From an uncultured Bacteroides sp. (GTDB taxonomy: Bacteria > Bacteroidota > Bacteroidia > Bacteroidales > Bacteroidaceae): 6,829 nucleotides of DNA. The position numbers were made by a program, and so were the translations under genes. Position 1 is the stretch's first letter, and every line of letters begins with the position of its first letter. This document shows positions 1-6,779 of this stretch, one piece after another. A model generated the notes under the pieces. That model did no database searches and was not told the DNA's origin. It saw only the letters and a program-made list of their open reading frames with translations. The stretch is from NCBI GenBank assembly GCA_958477465.1, contig CAUEFX010000107.1, positions 1-6,829 of the forward strand. Reading direction: 5' to 3'.

Positions 1-1832
1 TCACGCATTGCCTTGATCTTTTCACCTTCGAAGAACATGTGTTCCGTACGGCAAAGACCGATTCCAACAGCACCGAATTTACGGGCTACCTCGGCATCAT
101 GCGGAGTATCGGCATTGGTGCGTACCTGAAGTTTCGTGTATTTATCGGCCAAAGCCATCAATTCGGCAAAATCACCGGAAAGCTCGGCAGCTTTCGTCTC
201 TACTTTACCTTGATAAACTTCACCCGTGCTACCGTTCAATGAAATATAATCGCCTTCTTTTAAGAGGACACCGTCTACTTCTACCGTGCGTGCCTTATAA
301 TCGATGTTCAAAGCACCGGCACCGGAAACACAACATTTACCCATACCGCGCGCTACTACAGCTGCATGAGAGGTCATACCGCCGCGAGCAGTCAGGATAC
401 CCTCTGCAACAGCCATACCGGCAAGGTCTTCGGGAGAGGTCTCCACACGCACCATTACCACTTTCTTGCCTGCGGCAGCCCATTCGGCGGCATCATCGGC
501 AAAGAATACGATCTGCCCGGTTGCAGCACCCGGAGAAGCAGGAAGTCCGCGAGTCAGCACCTTCGCCTGTTTCAAAGCGTTTTTATCGAATACCGGATGA
601 AGAAGTTCATCCAACTTATTGGGCTCAACGCGCATTAGGGCAGTCTTCTCGTCAATCATTCCCTGATGGAGCAGATCCATGGCAATTTTCACCATAGCCG
701 CACCGGTACGTTTACCATTACGAGTTTGTAGGAACCACAATTTGCCTTCCTGTACCGTAAACTCCATATCCTGCATGTCGCGGTAATGGTTTTCGAGTTT
801 GGTCTGCAAGGCATCCAATTGTTTGTAGATTTCGGGCATAGCCTCTTCCATGGAGGGGAATTGAGCAGCACGTACCTCTTCGGTCACACCGGCCAATACA
901 GCCCAACGCTGAGAGCCTATTTTAGTGATCTGTTGCGGAGTACGGATACCGGCCACCACATCTTCACCCTGTGCATTAATCAGATATTCGCCATTGAACA
1001 GGTCTTCACCCGTAGCGGCATCGCGTGAGAAACAAACACCGGTAGCAGAGGTGTCACCCATATTACCGAATACCATTGCCTGTACTGAAACGGCCGTACC
1101 CCATTCATCGGGAATACCCTCCATTTTACGATAAAGAATGGCACGTTCGTTCATCCATGAATTGAACACGGCACAAATAGCCCCCCAGAGTTGCTCATAG
1201 GCACAAGTCGGAAAATCTTTTCCGGTCTGTTCTTTTACGGCAGCTTTAAAGCGTTTCACCAGTTCCTTAAGGTCTTCCACCTCGAGCTGATTGTCCAGTT
1301 TTACACCTTTGGCATGTTTCACGTCTTCAATAATAGCCTCAAACGGATCGACATCCTCCTTGTTTACAGGCTTCATCCCCAACACCACATCACCATACAT
1401 TTGCACGAAACGGCGATAAGAATCCCATGCAAAACGGGCATTACCGGTTTTGCGGGTCAATCCTTCCACCACTTCATCGTTCAAGCCCAAATTCAAGATA
1501 GTATCCATCATACCCGGCATGGAAGCGCGCGCTCCTGAACGAACCGAAACAAGCAGGGGATTCTCAATATCTCCGAACTTCGATTTCATCAATACTTCCA
1601 CATTTGCAATGGCTTTTTCCACTTCGTCTTTCAGAAGAGCTACGACTTTATCTTGTCCCAATTCGTAATATTCAGTACAAACTTCTGTCGTGATTGTAAA
1701 TCCGGGAGGAACAGGAACCCCGATAAGATTCATTTCTGCAAGATTGGCGCCTTTACCGCCCAATAGATTTCTCATGCCGGCTTTGCCTTCCGCCTGGCCG
1801 TTTCCAAAGGTATAAACTCTTTTTTTATCCAT
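1..1832 (-). CDS. ppdK: Pyruvate, phosphate dikinase (PPDK), N-terminal two thirds; C-terminus beyond window edge
   Basis: This cytoplasmic enzyme interconverts ATP + pyruvate + Pi and AMP + PEP + PPi, linking glycolysis and gluconeogenesis in anaerobes. The minus strand reads open without a frameshift for 610 codons from ATG at 1832 to the edge. The N-terminal nucleotide-binding domain includes LLVSVRSGARASMPGMMDT (residues 93-111). The swivelling phosphohistidine domain carries GGMTSHAAVVARG (484-496), with catalytic His489 (codon 366-368) after the conserved Thr-Ser. The PEP/pyruvate barrel begins at GLCRTEHMFFEG (592-603), where Arg595 matches a known active-site Arg. The family is about 870-950 aa, so roughly 300 residues, including the catalytic Cys of the barrel, lie off the left edge. 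TAA at 1842-1844 is in frame upstream, making ATG 1832 the first ATG. There is no Shine-Dalgarno. The residue spacing from His to Arg fits PPDK, and EI or PEP synthase is unlikely. Confidence 0.97.
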   Translation of the reverse strand, partial: MDKKRVYTFGNGQAEGKAGMRNLLGGKGANLAEMNLIGVPVPPGFTITTEVCTEYYELGQDKVVALLKDEVEKAIANVEVLMKSKFGDIENPLLVSVRSGARASMPGMMDTILNLGLNDEVVEGLTRKTGNARFAWDSYRRFVQMYGDVVLGMKPVNKEDVDPFEAIIEDVKHAKGVKLDNQLEVEDLKELVKRFKAAVKEQTGKDFPTCAYEQLWGAICAVFNSWMNERAILYRKMEGIPDEWGTAVSVQAMVFGNMGDTSATGVCFSRDAATGEDLFNGEYLINAQGEDVVAGIRTPQQITKIGSQRWAVLAGVTEEVRAAQFPSMEEAMPEIYKQLDALQTKLENHYRDMQDMEFTVQEGKLWFLQTRNGKRTGAAMVKIAMDLLHQGMIDEKTALMRVEPNKLDELLHPVFDKNALKQAKVLTRGLPASPGAATGQIVFFADDAAEWAAAGKKVVMVRVETSPEDLAGMAVAEGILTARGGMTSHAAVVARGMGKCCVSGAGALNIDYKARTVEVDGVLLKEGDYISLNGSTGEVYQGKVETKAAELSGDFAELMALADKYTKLQVRTNADTPHDAEVARKFGAVGIGLCRTEHMFFEGEKIKAMR

Positions 1833-1870
1833 AATATGTATTTAAAGTTATCTAATTGTGATTTTTTCTT

Positions 1871-1899
1871 TTCGCAAATCTAAGTATATTTCGCAAATC
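1871..1899. repeat. Direct repeat pair TTCGCAAATC in the ppdK promoter
   Basis: The 10-mer TTCGCAAATC occurs at 1871-1880 and again at 1890-1899, offset by 19 bp, or nearly two helical turns. On the minus strand it reads GATTTGCGAA, and the copy nearer ppdK overlaps the -7 box. It could be an operator, a duplicated promoter element, or chance in AT-rich DNA. Confidence 0.4.
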
Positions 1900-1905
1900 A
1901 GAAAA
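1875..1905 (-). promoter_or_regulatory. Putative Bacteroidetes-type promoter of ppdK
   Basis: On the minus strand, TAGATTTG (1875-1882) matches the Bacteroidetes -7 consensus TAnnTTTG exactly. TTTT (1902-1905), a one-mismatch version of the -33 TTTG element, lies 19 nt further upstream, which is a normal spacing. The box is 42 nt from the ppdK ATG, implying a short leader of roughly 35 nt. The -7 match is seen directly; use as a promoter is inferred. Confidence 0.6.
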
Positions 1906-1906
1906 C

Positions 1907-1918
1907 TTTTCATGAAAA
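1907..1918. promoter_or_regulatory. Perfect palindrome TTTTCATGAAAA, possible operator
   Basis: This 12-bp perfect palindrome is centred about 34 bp upstream of the ppdK -7 box, just behind the weak -33 element. It is flanked by imperfectly matching arms (gaaaac on the left, aagtttc on the right). The position would suit a dimeric regulator of ppdK. No regulator is encoded nearby, and AT-rich palindromes of this size can arise by chance. Confidence 0.25.
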
Positions 1919-1996
1919 AAGTTTCTATTAAAATGCAATTTCGACATTGCAATCTTTATTATTTCACCGGATAGAGCAAAATCCCGAAAAAATACC

Positions 1997-2004
1997 TATT
2001 TTTG
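1997..2004 (+). promoter_or_regulatory. Putative -7 box for the rlmD-like / pseudouridine synthase operon
   Basis: TATTTTTG matches TAnnTTTG exactly and ends 28 nt before the GTG start at 2033, giving a leader of roughly 20 nt. No good TTTG -33 element is seen at 19-21 nt upstream, so the assignment rests on the -7 box and its position. Confidence 0.5.
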
Positions 2005-2032
2005 CCAAATAATTCATTAGATTGGTGTAAAA

Positions 2033-3451
2033 GTGGCAAGAAAGAAAAAAGAACTTCCCTTGTTGGAGAAGATAACAATTACGGATGTGGCTGCCGAAGG
2101 AAAAGCCATAGCAAAAGTAAATGACCTGGTAATTTTTGTTCCTTATGTAGTACCGGGTGATGTGGTAGACCTGCAAATCAAACGCAAAAAGAACAAATAC
2201 GCCGAAGCGGAAGCCGTGCATTTTCACGAATACTCTCCAATACGTGCCGTTCCTTTCTGCCAACACTATGGCGTATGCGGCGGTTGCAAGTGGCAAGTAC
2301 TCCCCTATGCAGAACAAATCAAATACAAGCAGAAACAGGTGGAAGACAACCTGAGAAGAATCGGGAAAATCGAACTTCCGGAAATCTCTCCGATATTGGG
2401 TTCTGCCAAGACCGAGTTCTACCGGAACAAACTGGAATTTACCTTCTCGGACAAACGCTGGCTCACAAACGAGGAAGTAAAGCAGGATGTGAAATACGAG
2501 CAGATGAACGCCGTGGGATTCCACATTCCCGGAGCATTCGACAAAGTGCTGGCCATTGAGAAATGCTGGCTGCAGGACGATATATCCAACCGTATCCGTA
2601 ATGCGGTACGCGATTATGCTTACGAGCACAACTACTCTTTCATCAATCTGCGTACGCAGGAAGGTATGCTTCGCAACATGATCATCCGCACCTCTTCTAC
2701 AGGGGAACTGATGGTTATTATCATCTGCAAAATCGTAGAAGACAGTGAAATGGTACTTTTCAAGCAACTGCTGCAATACGTGGCAGACACATTCCCCGAA
2801 ATAACATCTCTGCTATACATTATTAATAATAAATGCAATGACACCATCAACGACTTGGACGTCTTCGTTTTCAAAGGGAACGACCACATTTTCGAGGAAA
2901 TGGAAGGATTGCGTTTCAAAGTCGGACCGAAATCGTTCTACCAGACCAACTCCGAGCAAGCCTACAATCTGTATAAAATAGCTCGTAACTTTGCCGGACT
3001 GACGGGGAACGAATTGGTGTACGACCTATATACAGGTACGGGAACCATTGCCAACTTCGTGTCCCGACAAGCCCGCCAAGTGATCGGTATCGAGTATGTA
3101 CCCGAAGCCATAGAAGATGCCAAAGTGAATGCCGAAATCAACGGGATAGACAATACCCTGTTCTTTGCCGGAGACATGAAAGACATACTGACCCAGGAAT
3201 TCATCAATGAATACGGCCGGCCGGATGTTGTCATCACCGATCCTCCCCGTGCCGGAATGCATCAGGATGTAGTAGATGTGATTCTTTTTGCCGAACCCAA
3301 ACGAATTGTATATGTCAGTTGTAATCCGGCTACCCAAGCGCGTGACTTGCAGTTACTGGACGCGAAATACAAAGTAAAGGCAGTGCAGCCGGTCGACATG
3401 TTCCCACATACACACCACGTTGAGAATGTCGTTTTACTCGAACTCAGATAA
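2033..3451 (+). CDS. rlmD: TrmA/RumA-family 23S rRNA (uracil-C5)-methyltransferase, RlmD-like, 472 aa
   Basis: This SAM-dependent enzyme should convert a specific RNA uridine to 5-methyluridine. A TRAM-like RNA-binding domain occupies about residues 12-66. Cys76-x5-Cys82-x2-Cys85 plus Cys178 form the [4Fe-4S] ligand set of the RumA group. SFYQTN (301-306) precedes the Rossmann-like methyltransferase fold, with SAM motif DLYTGTGT (331-338). DPPRAG (403-408), the nucleophile Cys430 in YVSCNP, and Glu464 in the HHVENV stretch complete the active site. The length is slightly above E. coli RlmD (about 430 aa). The start is GTG at 2033: the in-frame stop TAG at 2018-2020 leaves no upstream ATG. Likely co-transcribed with the pseudouridine synthase 12 nt downstream. 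The family is secure, but the target (23S U1939, U747 or tRNA U54) cannot be read from sequence; rlmD is given by closest resemblance. Confidence 0.93.
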   Translation: MARKKKELPLLEKITITDVAAEGKAIAKVNDLVIFVPYVVPGDVVDLQIKRKKNKYAEAEAVHFHEYSPIRAVPFCQHYGVCGGCKWQVLPYAEQIKYKQKQVEDNLRRIGKIELPEISPILGSAKTEFYRNKLEFTFSDKRWLTNEEVKQDVKYEQMNAVGFHIPGAFDKVLAIEKCWLQDDISNRIRNAVRDYAYEHNYSFINLRTQEGMLRNMIIRTSSTGELMVIIICKIVEDSEMVLFKQLLQYVADTFPEITSLLYIINNKCNDTINDLDVFVFKGNDHIFEEMEGLRFKVGPKSFYQTNSEQAYNLYKIARNFAGLTGNELVYDLYTGTGTIANFVSRQARQVIGIEYVPEAIEDAKVNAEINGIDNTLFFAGDMKDILTQEFINEYGRPDVVITDPPRAGMHQDVVDVILFAEPKRIVYVSCNPATQARDLQLLDAKYKVKAVQPVDMFPHTHHVENVVLLELR

Positions 3452-3463
3452 AAAAAAGAAATT

Positions 3464-4390
3464 ATGGCTAAAGAAAAAAGACCCCAAAGAAGCATAGCTG
3501 AAAAAGCCAAAGCACAATATACGGGATATACGGTAAAAGAACCCATGGTGCTGATGGAGTTCCTCGCCAGCAAAATGCCGGATGCCAGCCGCACGAAGTT
3601 GAAATCATTGTTGAGTAAACGCATCGTATACGTCGATAAGGTTATCACCACACAATTCAACTTTCCGTTGCAACCGGGCATGAAAGTAGAAATCAGCAAA
3701 GACAAAGGCCGGAAAGAGTTCAGCAACCGCCTGCTGAAGATTGTCTACGAAGATGCTTACATCATCGTGGTGGAGAAAATGGAAGGATTATTATCCGTCA
3801 ATACGGAAAGACAGAAAGAGCGTACGGCATATACCATTCTCAACGAGTATGTGCAACGCTCGGGAAGAAACCACCGTGTATATGTCGTACATCGTCTGGA
3901 CAGAGACACATCGGGATTGATGATGTTTGCCAAAGATGAAAAGACACAGCACACCCTGCGTGAATACTGGCATGATATTGTTACAGACCGCCGCTACGTG
4001 GCAGTAGTTACGGGCGAGATGGAAAAAGATCATGGAACGATAACCTCTTGGCTGACAGACCGTACATTCTACGTAAGCTCCAGCAAATATGATGATGGCG
4101 GCTCGAAATCGATTACCCATTATCACACCATCAAACGTGCCAACGGATATTCATTGATGGAATTGGACCTGGAGACAGGACGCAAGAATCAGATTCGTGT
4201 ACACATGCAAGACTTAGGACATCCGATCATTGGCGACGGCAGATACGGTGGAGAGAATACTCCGAATCCGATCGGACGCCTTGCCCTTCATGCATTCAAA
4301 CTCTGTTTCTATCATCCGATAACCAACGAACTGATGGAATTCGAAACTCCATATCCGCCGGCATTCAAGAAACTGTTTCTGAAAAAGTAA
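3464..4390 (+). CDS. RluA-family pseudouridine synthase with N-terminal S4-like domain, 308 aa
   Basis: It isomerises uridine to pseudouridine in RNA, most probably rRNA. A basic N-terminal tail (1-25) leads into an S4-like RNA-binding segment (about 28-77, including PDASRTKLKSLLSKR). The catalytic domain then carries the family signature HRLDRDTSGLMMFAK (143-157) with catalytic Asp146. Two further conserved blocks follow: LETGRKNQIRVHM (236-248) and GHPIIGDGRYGG (252-263). The length is normal for RluD-like proteins. ATG 3464 begins 12 nt after the methyltransferase stop, with only an A-rich stretch as ribosome-binding region, which suggests one transcript from the -7 box at 1997. RluA-family members differ in target (23S helix 69, other 23S sites, tRNA), and the sequence does not settle which applies, so no gene symbol is given. 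All catalytic motifs are intact. Confidence 0.94.
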   Translation: MAKEKRPQRSIAEKAKAQYTGYTVKEPMVLMEFLASKMPDASRTKLKSLLSKRIVYVDKVITTQFNFPLQPGMKVEISKDKGRKEFSNRLLKIVYEDAYIIVVEKMEGLLSVNTERQKERTAYTILNEYVQRSGRNHRVYVVHRLDRDTSGLMMFAKDEKTQHTLREYWHDIVTDRRYVAVVTGEMEKDHGTITSWLTDRTFYVSSSKYDDGGSKSITHYHTIKRANGYSLMELDLETGRKNQIRVHMQDLGHPIIGDGRYGGENTPNPIGRLALHAFKLCFYHPITNELMEFETPYPPAFKKLFLKK

Positions 4391-4420
4391 GATAAACGGT
4401 AAGAGAACAGTGATATCTAA

Positions 4421-4465
4421 AAAGAGCCGTATCATTACTCCAAGCAGAGTTTGATACGGCTCTTT
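4421..4465. terminator. Bidirectional rho-independent terminator between convergent genes
   Basis: A perfect 14-bp stem pairs AAAGAGCCGTATCA (4421-4434) with TGATACGGCTCTTT (4452-4465). Within the 17-nt loop, ACTC (4437-4440) can pair with GAGT (4447-4450). On the plus strand the stem is followed by a short TTTCTCT-type tract. On the minus strand the stem reads out through CTTTTT. It lies 30 nt after the pseudouridine synthase stop and 42 nt after the lipoprotein stop, so it can end both transcripts. Confidence 0.88.
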
Positions 4466-4507
4466 CTCTATACATATACTTTCCGTATTTTCGTCAGAAA
4501 GTGTTTT

Positions 4508-4918
4508 TCAATCAACCATTTCTAAAGAGACACTGAACTCATAAATTCCGTCAGCGTAAAGTTCTCCATTCAAAAACCGGCCACTGATGTATACATTCCT
4601 TATCTCCAACATTGGATTATCAGGTAAATCATAATCCAAATATAAAGTCCCCATATTTATCCACCAACGGAGAGATATAGTAGCCGCCCTTCCGCCGCCA
4701 CCGTCTTCATAATAATACTGTTCATCAATTGCATAATCACTTCCCTTGAAAGTAATGCCACTTTCCACATCAAAAGGGCCTACTGAGAACCCCAAATCGC
4801 CAACCCATGTACGGCCGATAAGGGTATCATAAATATCTCCGTCATCTTCACAAGATGAGAAGCTCAAAACTGCCACTGTCAATACCAGCAACAACTTTAT
4901 GTGATTCAATACTTTCAT
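4508..4918 (-). CDS. Small putative outer-membrane lipoprotein of unknown function, 136 aa
   Basis: I do not recognise the family. The N-terminus has a short basic region, a hydrophobic segment (about 8-20) and a lipobox-like FSSC with Cys23 as the predicted lipidated residue. Mature residues +2 to +4 are EDD. In Bacteroidetes, acidic residues right after the lipidated Cys are associated with export to the cell surface, so surface exposure is possible. The mature part is about 113 residues, with a TWVGDLGF stretch near its start (37-44), a glycine run GGGG (73-76), and alternating hydrophobic/polar segments suggesting beta strands. This resembles small lipocalin-like or beta-sandwich lipoproteins, but that is inference. 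The gene is monocistronic, convergent to the pseudouridine synthase and divergent from the radical SAM gene. ATG 4918 gives a well-formed signal peptide, and a -7 box sits 33 nt upstream. Confidence 0.85.
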   Translation of the reverse strand: MKVLNHIKLLLVLTVAVLSFSSCEDDGDIYDTLIGRTWVGDLGFSVGPFDVESGITFKGSDYAIDEQYYYEDGGGGRAATISLRWWINMGTLYLDYDLPDNPMLEIRNVYISGRFLNGELYADGIYEFSVSLEMVD

Positions 4919-4950
4919 CTTCTTAAGTATTATTGTTAATAATATGCCGG

Positions 4951-4958
4951 CAAATATA
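4951..4958 (-). promoter_or_regulatory. Putative -7 box of the lipoprotein gene
   Basis: The minus strand reads TATATTTG, an exact match to TAnnTTTG, 32 nt upstream of the ATG at 4918. No convincing -33 TTTG is found at the usual spacing. It lies back to back with the radical SAM promoter. Confidence 0.5.
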
Positions 4959-4977
4959 ATGTTTTTAATCTACTCTA

Positions 4978-5008
4978 TGTGAATAAAGCCCGCTTTTTTG
5001 TACCTTTG
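4978..5008 (+). promoter_or_regulatory. Putative promoter of the radical SAM gene
   Basis: TACCTTTG (5001-5008) matches the -7 consensus TAnnTTTG exactly. TGTG (4978-4981), one mismatch from the -33 TTTG, lies 19 nt upstream of it. The predicted transcript would start near 5015, leaving a leader of about 20 nt before ATG 5034. This is the best-formed promoter in the window. Confidence 0.65.
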
Positions 5009-5033
5009 CACCCCTAAATGTTAAACTTTCTAC

Positions 5034-6674
5034 ATGAAAATTCTTTGGCTCGACTTAAACAGTTCTTATGCTCACTCCTCATTAGCACTACCGGCACTAC
5101 ACGCACAGATGGCTACAGACGACTCCATCGAGTGGGAAATTGTTTCAGCTACCATCAACGAGAATGCAGGCATGGTAACAAAAAACATCTATCATCACCA
5201 CCCGGATATTATAGCAGCAACCAACTGGTTATTCAATCATGAGCAACTGCTGCACATACTCTCAAGAGCCAAAGCATTGCTTCCTCATTGCCGCGTCGTT
5301 CTAGGAGGTCCGGAATTTTTAGGAGACAACGAAGAGTTTTTGCGTAAGAATTCTTTTGTCGATTGCGTATTTCGTGGAGAAGGTGAAGAGGTGTTCCCTC
5401 AATGGCTGCAATGCCAAAATCAACCGGAACAATGGGATACAATCGACGGACTGTGTTATCTCGACAAGAAAAACCGGTATCACGACAACGGAATAGCCCG
5501 TGTGATGGACTTTGCCCGTCTCGTATCACCGGAAAAGAGCCGTTTCTTCAACTGGAGCAAACCGTTTGTGCAATTAGAGACAACACGAGGATGTTTCAAC
5601 ACTTGTGCATTCTGTGTAAGCGGTGGAGAAAAACCGGTACGGACGCTTCCAATAGAGACCATCCGCAACCGGCTGAAAGAGATTCATCGGCATGGAATTA
5701 AGAACGTCCGTGTACTCGACCGTACTTTCAACTATAACAACAAGCGGGCCAAAGAACTGTTAAAGCTGTTTCTCGAATTTTCACCGGATATCTGTTTCCA
5801 TCTGGAAATACATCCCGCCCTGCTTTCCGAAGAATTGAAAAAAGAGCTGGCCGGACTTCCCAAAGGCTTGCTGCACTTGGAAGTCGGCATTCAGAGTTTA
5901 CGCGAACCGGTACTGGAACAAAGCCATAGAATGGGACGCTTGTCTGATGCTTTAGAAGGATTGAAGTACCTGTGTTCTTTACACAATATGGAGACTCATG
6001 CCGATCTCATTGCCGGATTACCCCTATATCGCCTTTCTGAAATTTTCGAAGATATACATACGCTGGCAGAATACGGTGCAGGAGAGATCCAACTGGAGTC
6101 ATTGAAACTGCTTCCCGGAACGGAAATGCGGCGAAGAGCCGAAGAGCTCGGCATCCAATACGCTCCTCTCCCTCCCTACGAAGTCCTGCAAACAAGGGAA
6201 ATCAGTGTAGACGAACTACAAACAGCCCGTGTGCTCTCCCGCTTACTGGATGATTTTTATAATACTCCAGCCTGGCAAAACATCACTCGGACACTGATGC
6301 TGGAGAATGAACATTTCCTGCATCATTTTCTGGAGCATCTCATAGAAATCGGCTTGATAGACCAACCGTTGAGTTTGGAAAAAAGAGGACTTATTTTGTA
6401 TGAATTCTGCAAGCAGAATTATCCGGCTTACAAGACACAAGTCAGCATCGCTTGGATAGAAGCCGGCATGTCATTGAAAAAACTTCCGGCAGAAAAAGTA
6501 AAAACCAAACGGCAAGTACCCCCCGAAACATGGATACCCGTTTATGGCAAGTACAAAGAGACATTACGCCTGTGTTTTCTGCCCACCAACCAAGAAGGAC
6601 AAGCTGGCTACTGGTTTGGATTTGAATCAGAAATACAAAAAGCTAAACCGGTGTTTAAAGCGCTCACAGTGTGA
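5034..6674 (+). CDS. B12-binding-domain radical SAM protein (DUF4080-like architecture), 546 aa
   Basis: Residues about 2-125 resemble a cobalamin-binding Rossmann-type domain, with VVLGGPEF (88-95) and a VDCVFRGEGEEVFPQ block (109-123) typical of B12-binding radical SAM proteins. The radical SAM domain follows from about residue 178. RGCFNTCAFC provides Cys187-x3-Cys191-x2-Cys194 for the [4Fe-4S] cluster that cleaves SAM. LEVGIQS (282-288) and ADLIAGLP (323-330) are standard later blocks of the barrel. A C-terminal region of about 150 residues (about 395-546) resembles the DUF4080 extension; I assign that from memory of the architecture. No DxHxxG cobalamin-ligand motif is present in the N-terminal domain, as in many relatives. 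Substrate and product are unknown; relatives include methyltransferases and cyclases such as the BchE type. The gene stands alone between a divergent promoter and a terminator. ATG 5034 is preferred because it begins the MKILWLDLN strand of the B12 fold. Confidence 0.9.
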   Translation: MKILWLDLNSSYAHSSLALPALHAQMATDDSIEWEIVSATINENAGMVTKNIYHHHPDIIAATNWLFNHEQLLHILSRAKALLPHCRVVLGGPEFLGDNEEFLRKNSFVDCVFRGEGEEVFPQWLQCQNQPEQWDTIDGLCYLDKKNRYHDNGIARVMDFARLVSPEKSRFFNWSKPFVQLETTRGCFNTCAFCVSGGEKPVRTLPIETIRNRLKEIHRHGIKNVRVLDRTFNYNNKRAKELLKLFLEFSPDICFHLEIHPALLSEELKKELAGLPKGLLHLEVGIQSLREPVLEQSHRMGRLSDALEGLKYLCSLHNMETHADLIAGLPLYRLSEIFEDIHTLAEYGAGEIQLESLKLLPGTEMRRRAEELGIQYAPLPPYEVLQTREISVDELQTARVLSRLLDDFYNTPAWQNITRTLMLENEHFLHHFLEHLIEIGLIDQPLSLEKRGLILYEFCKQNYPAYKTQVSIAWIEAGMSLKKLPAEKVKTKRQVPPETWIPVYGKYKETLRLCFLPTNQEGQAGYWFGFESEIQKAKPVFKALTV

Positions 6675-6746
6675 TGTGAGCTACACAACCCACATACTTT
6701 CAAACTGAGCCCCACCCTTTTAAATTCATGTCGGGCGTACCCCACA

Positions 6747-6778
6747 AAAAAAGGAATAACTAATGTTATTCCTTTTTT
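6747..6778. terminator. Bidirectional terminator between radical SAM gene and tRNA-Lys
   Basis: AAAAAAGGAATAAC (6747-6760) pairs perfectly over 14 bp with GTTATTCCTTTTTT (6765-6778) around a TAAT loop. On the plus strand the stem ends in six Ts. On the minus strand it ends in seven Ts (complement of 6746-6752), starting right after the tRNA 3' end. It can therefore stop both the radical SAM transcript and the tRNA transcript. Confidence 0.88.
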
Positions 6779-6779
6779 G

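Noticed and set aside
239..1668. Several plus-strand open frames of 60-152 codons
   Set aside because: They are opposite continuous, highly conserved PPDK coding sequence, are Arg- or Phe-rich low-quality translations, and overlap each other.
1..1832. Possibility that ppdK is a truncated pseudogene
   Set aside because: The frame is open to the window edge with the phosphohistidine motif and the start of the C-terminal barrel intact; the missing third is simply outside the window.
1964..2776. 270-codon open frame antisense to the rlmD-like gene, extending through its start into the promoter region
   Set aside because: It lies fully opposite a gene with intact catalytic motifs and across that gene's -7 box. 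Its protein is rich in Phe, Tyr, His and Val without any recognisable domain, as expected for an antisense shadow.
3262..3726. 154-codon antisense frame spanning the junction of the two RNA-modification genes
   Set aside because: It overlaps conserved coding sequence of both genes, has no promoter or recognisable motif, and is best explained as a shadow frame.
5018..5242. 74-codon plus-strand frame starting just before the radical SAM gene
   Set aside because: It is out of frame with the conserved B12/radical SAM protein that covers nearly all of it, and has no motif of its own; its ATG falls in the predicted leader.
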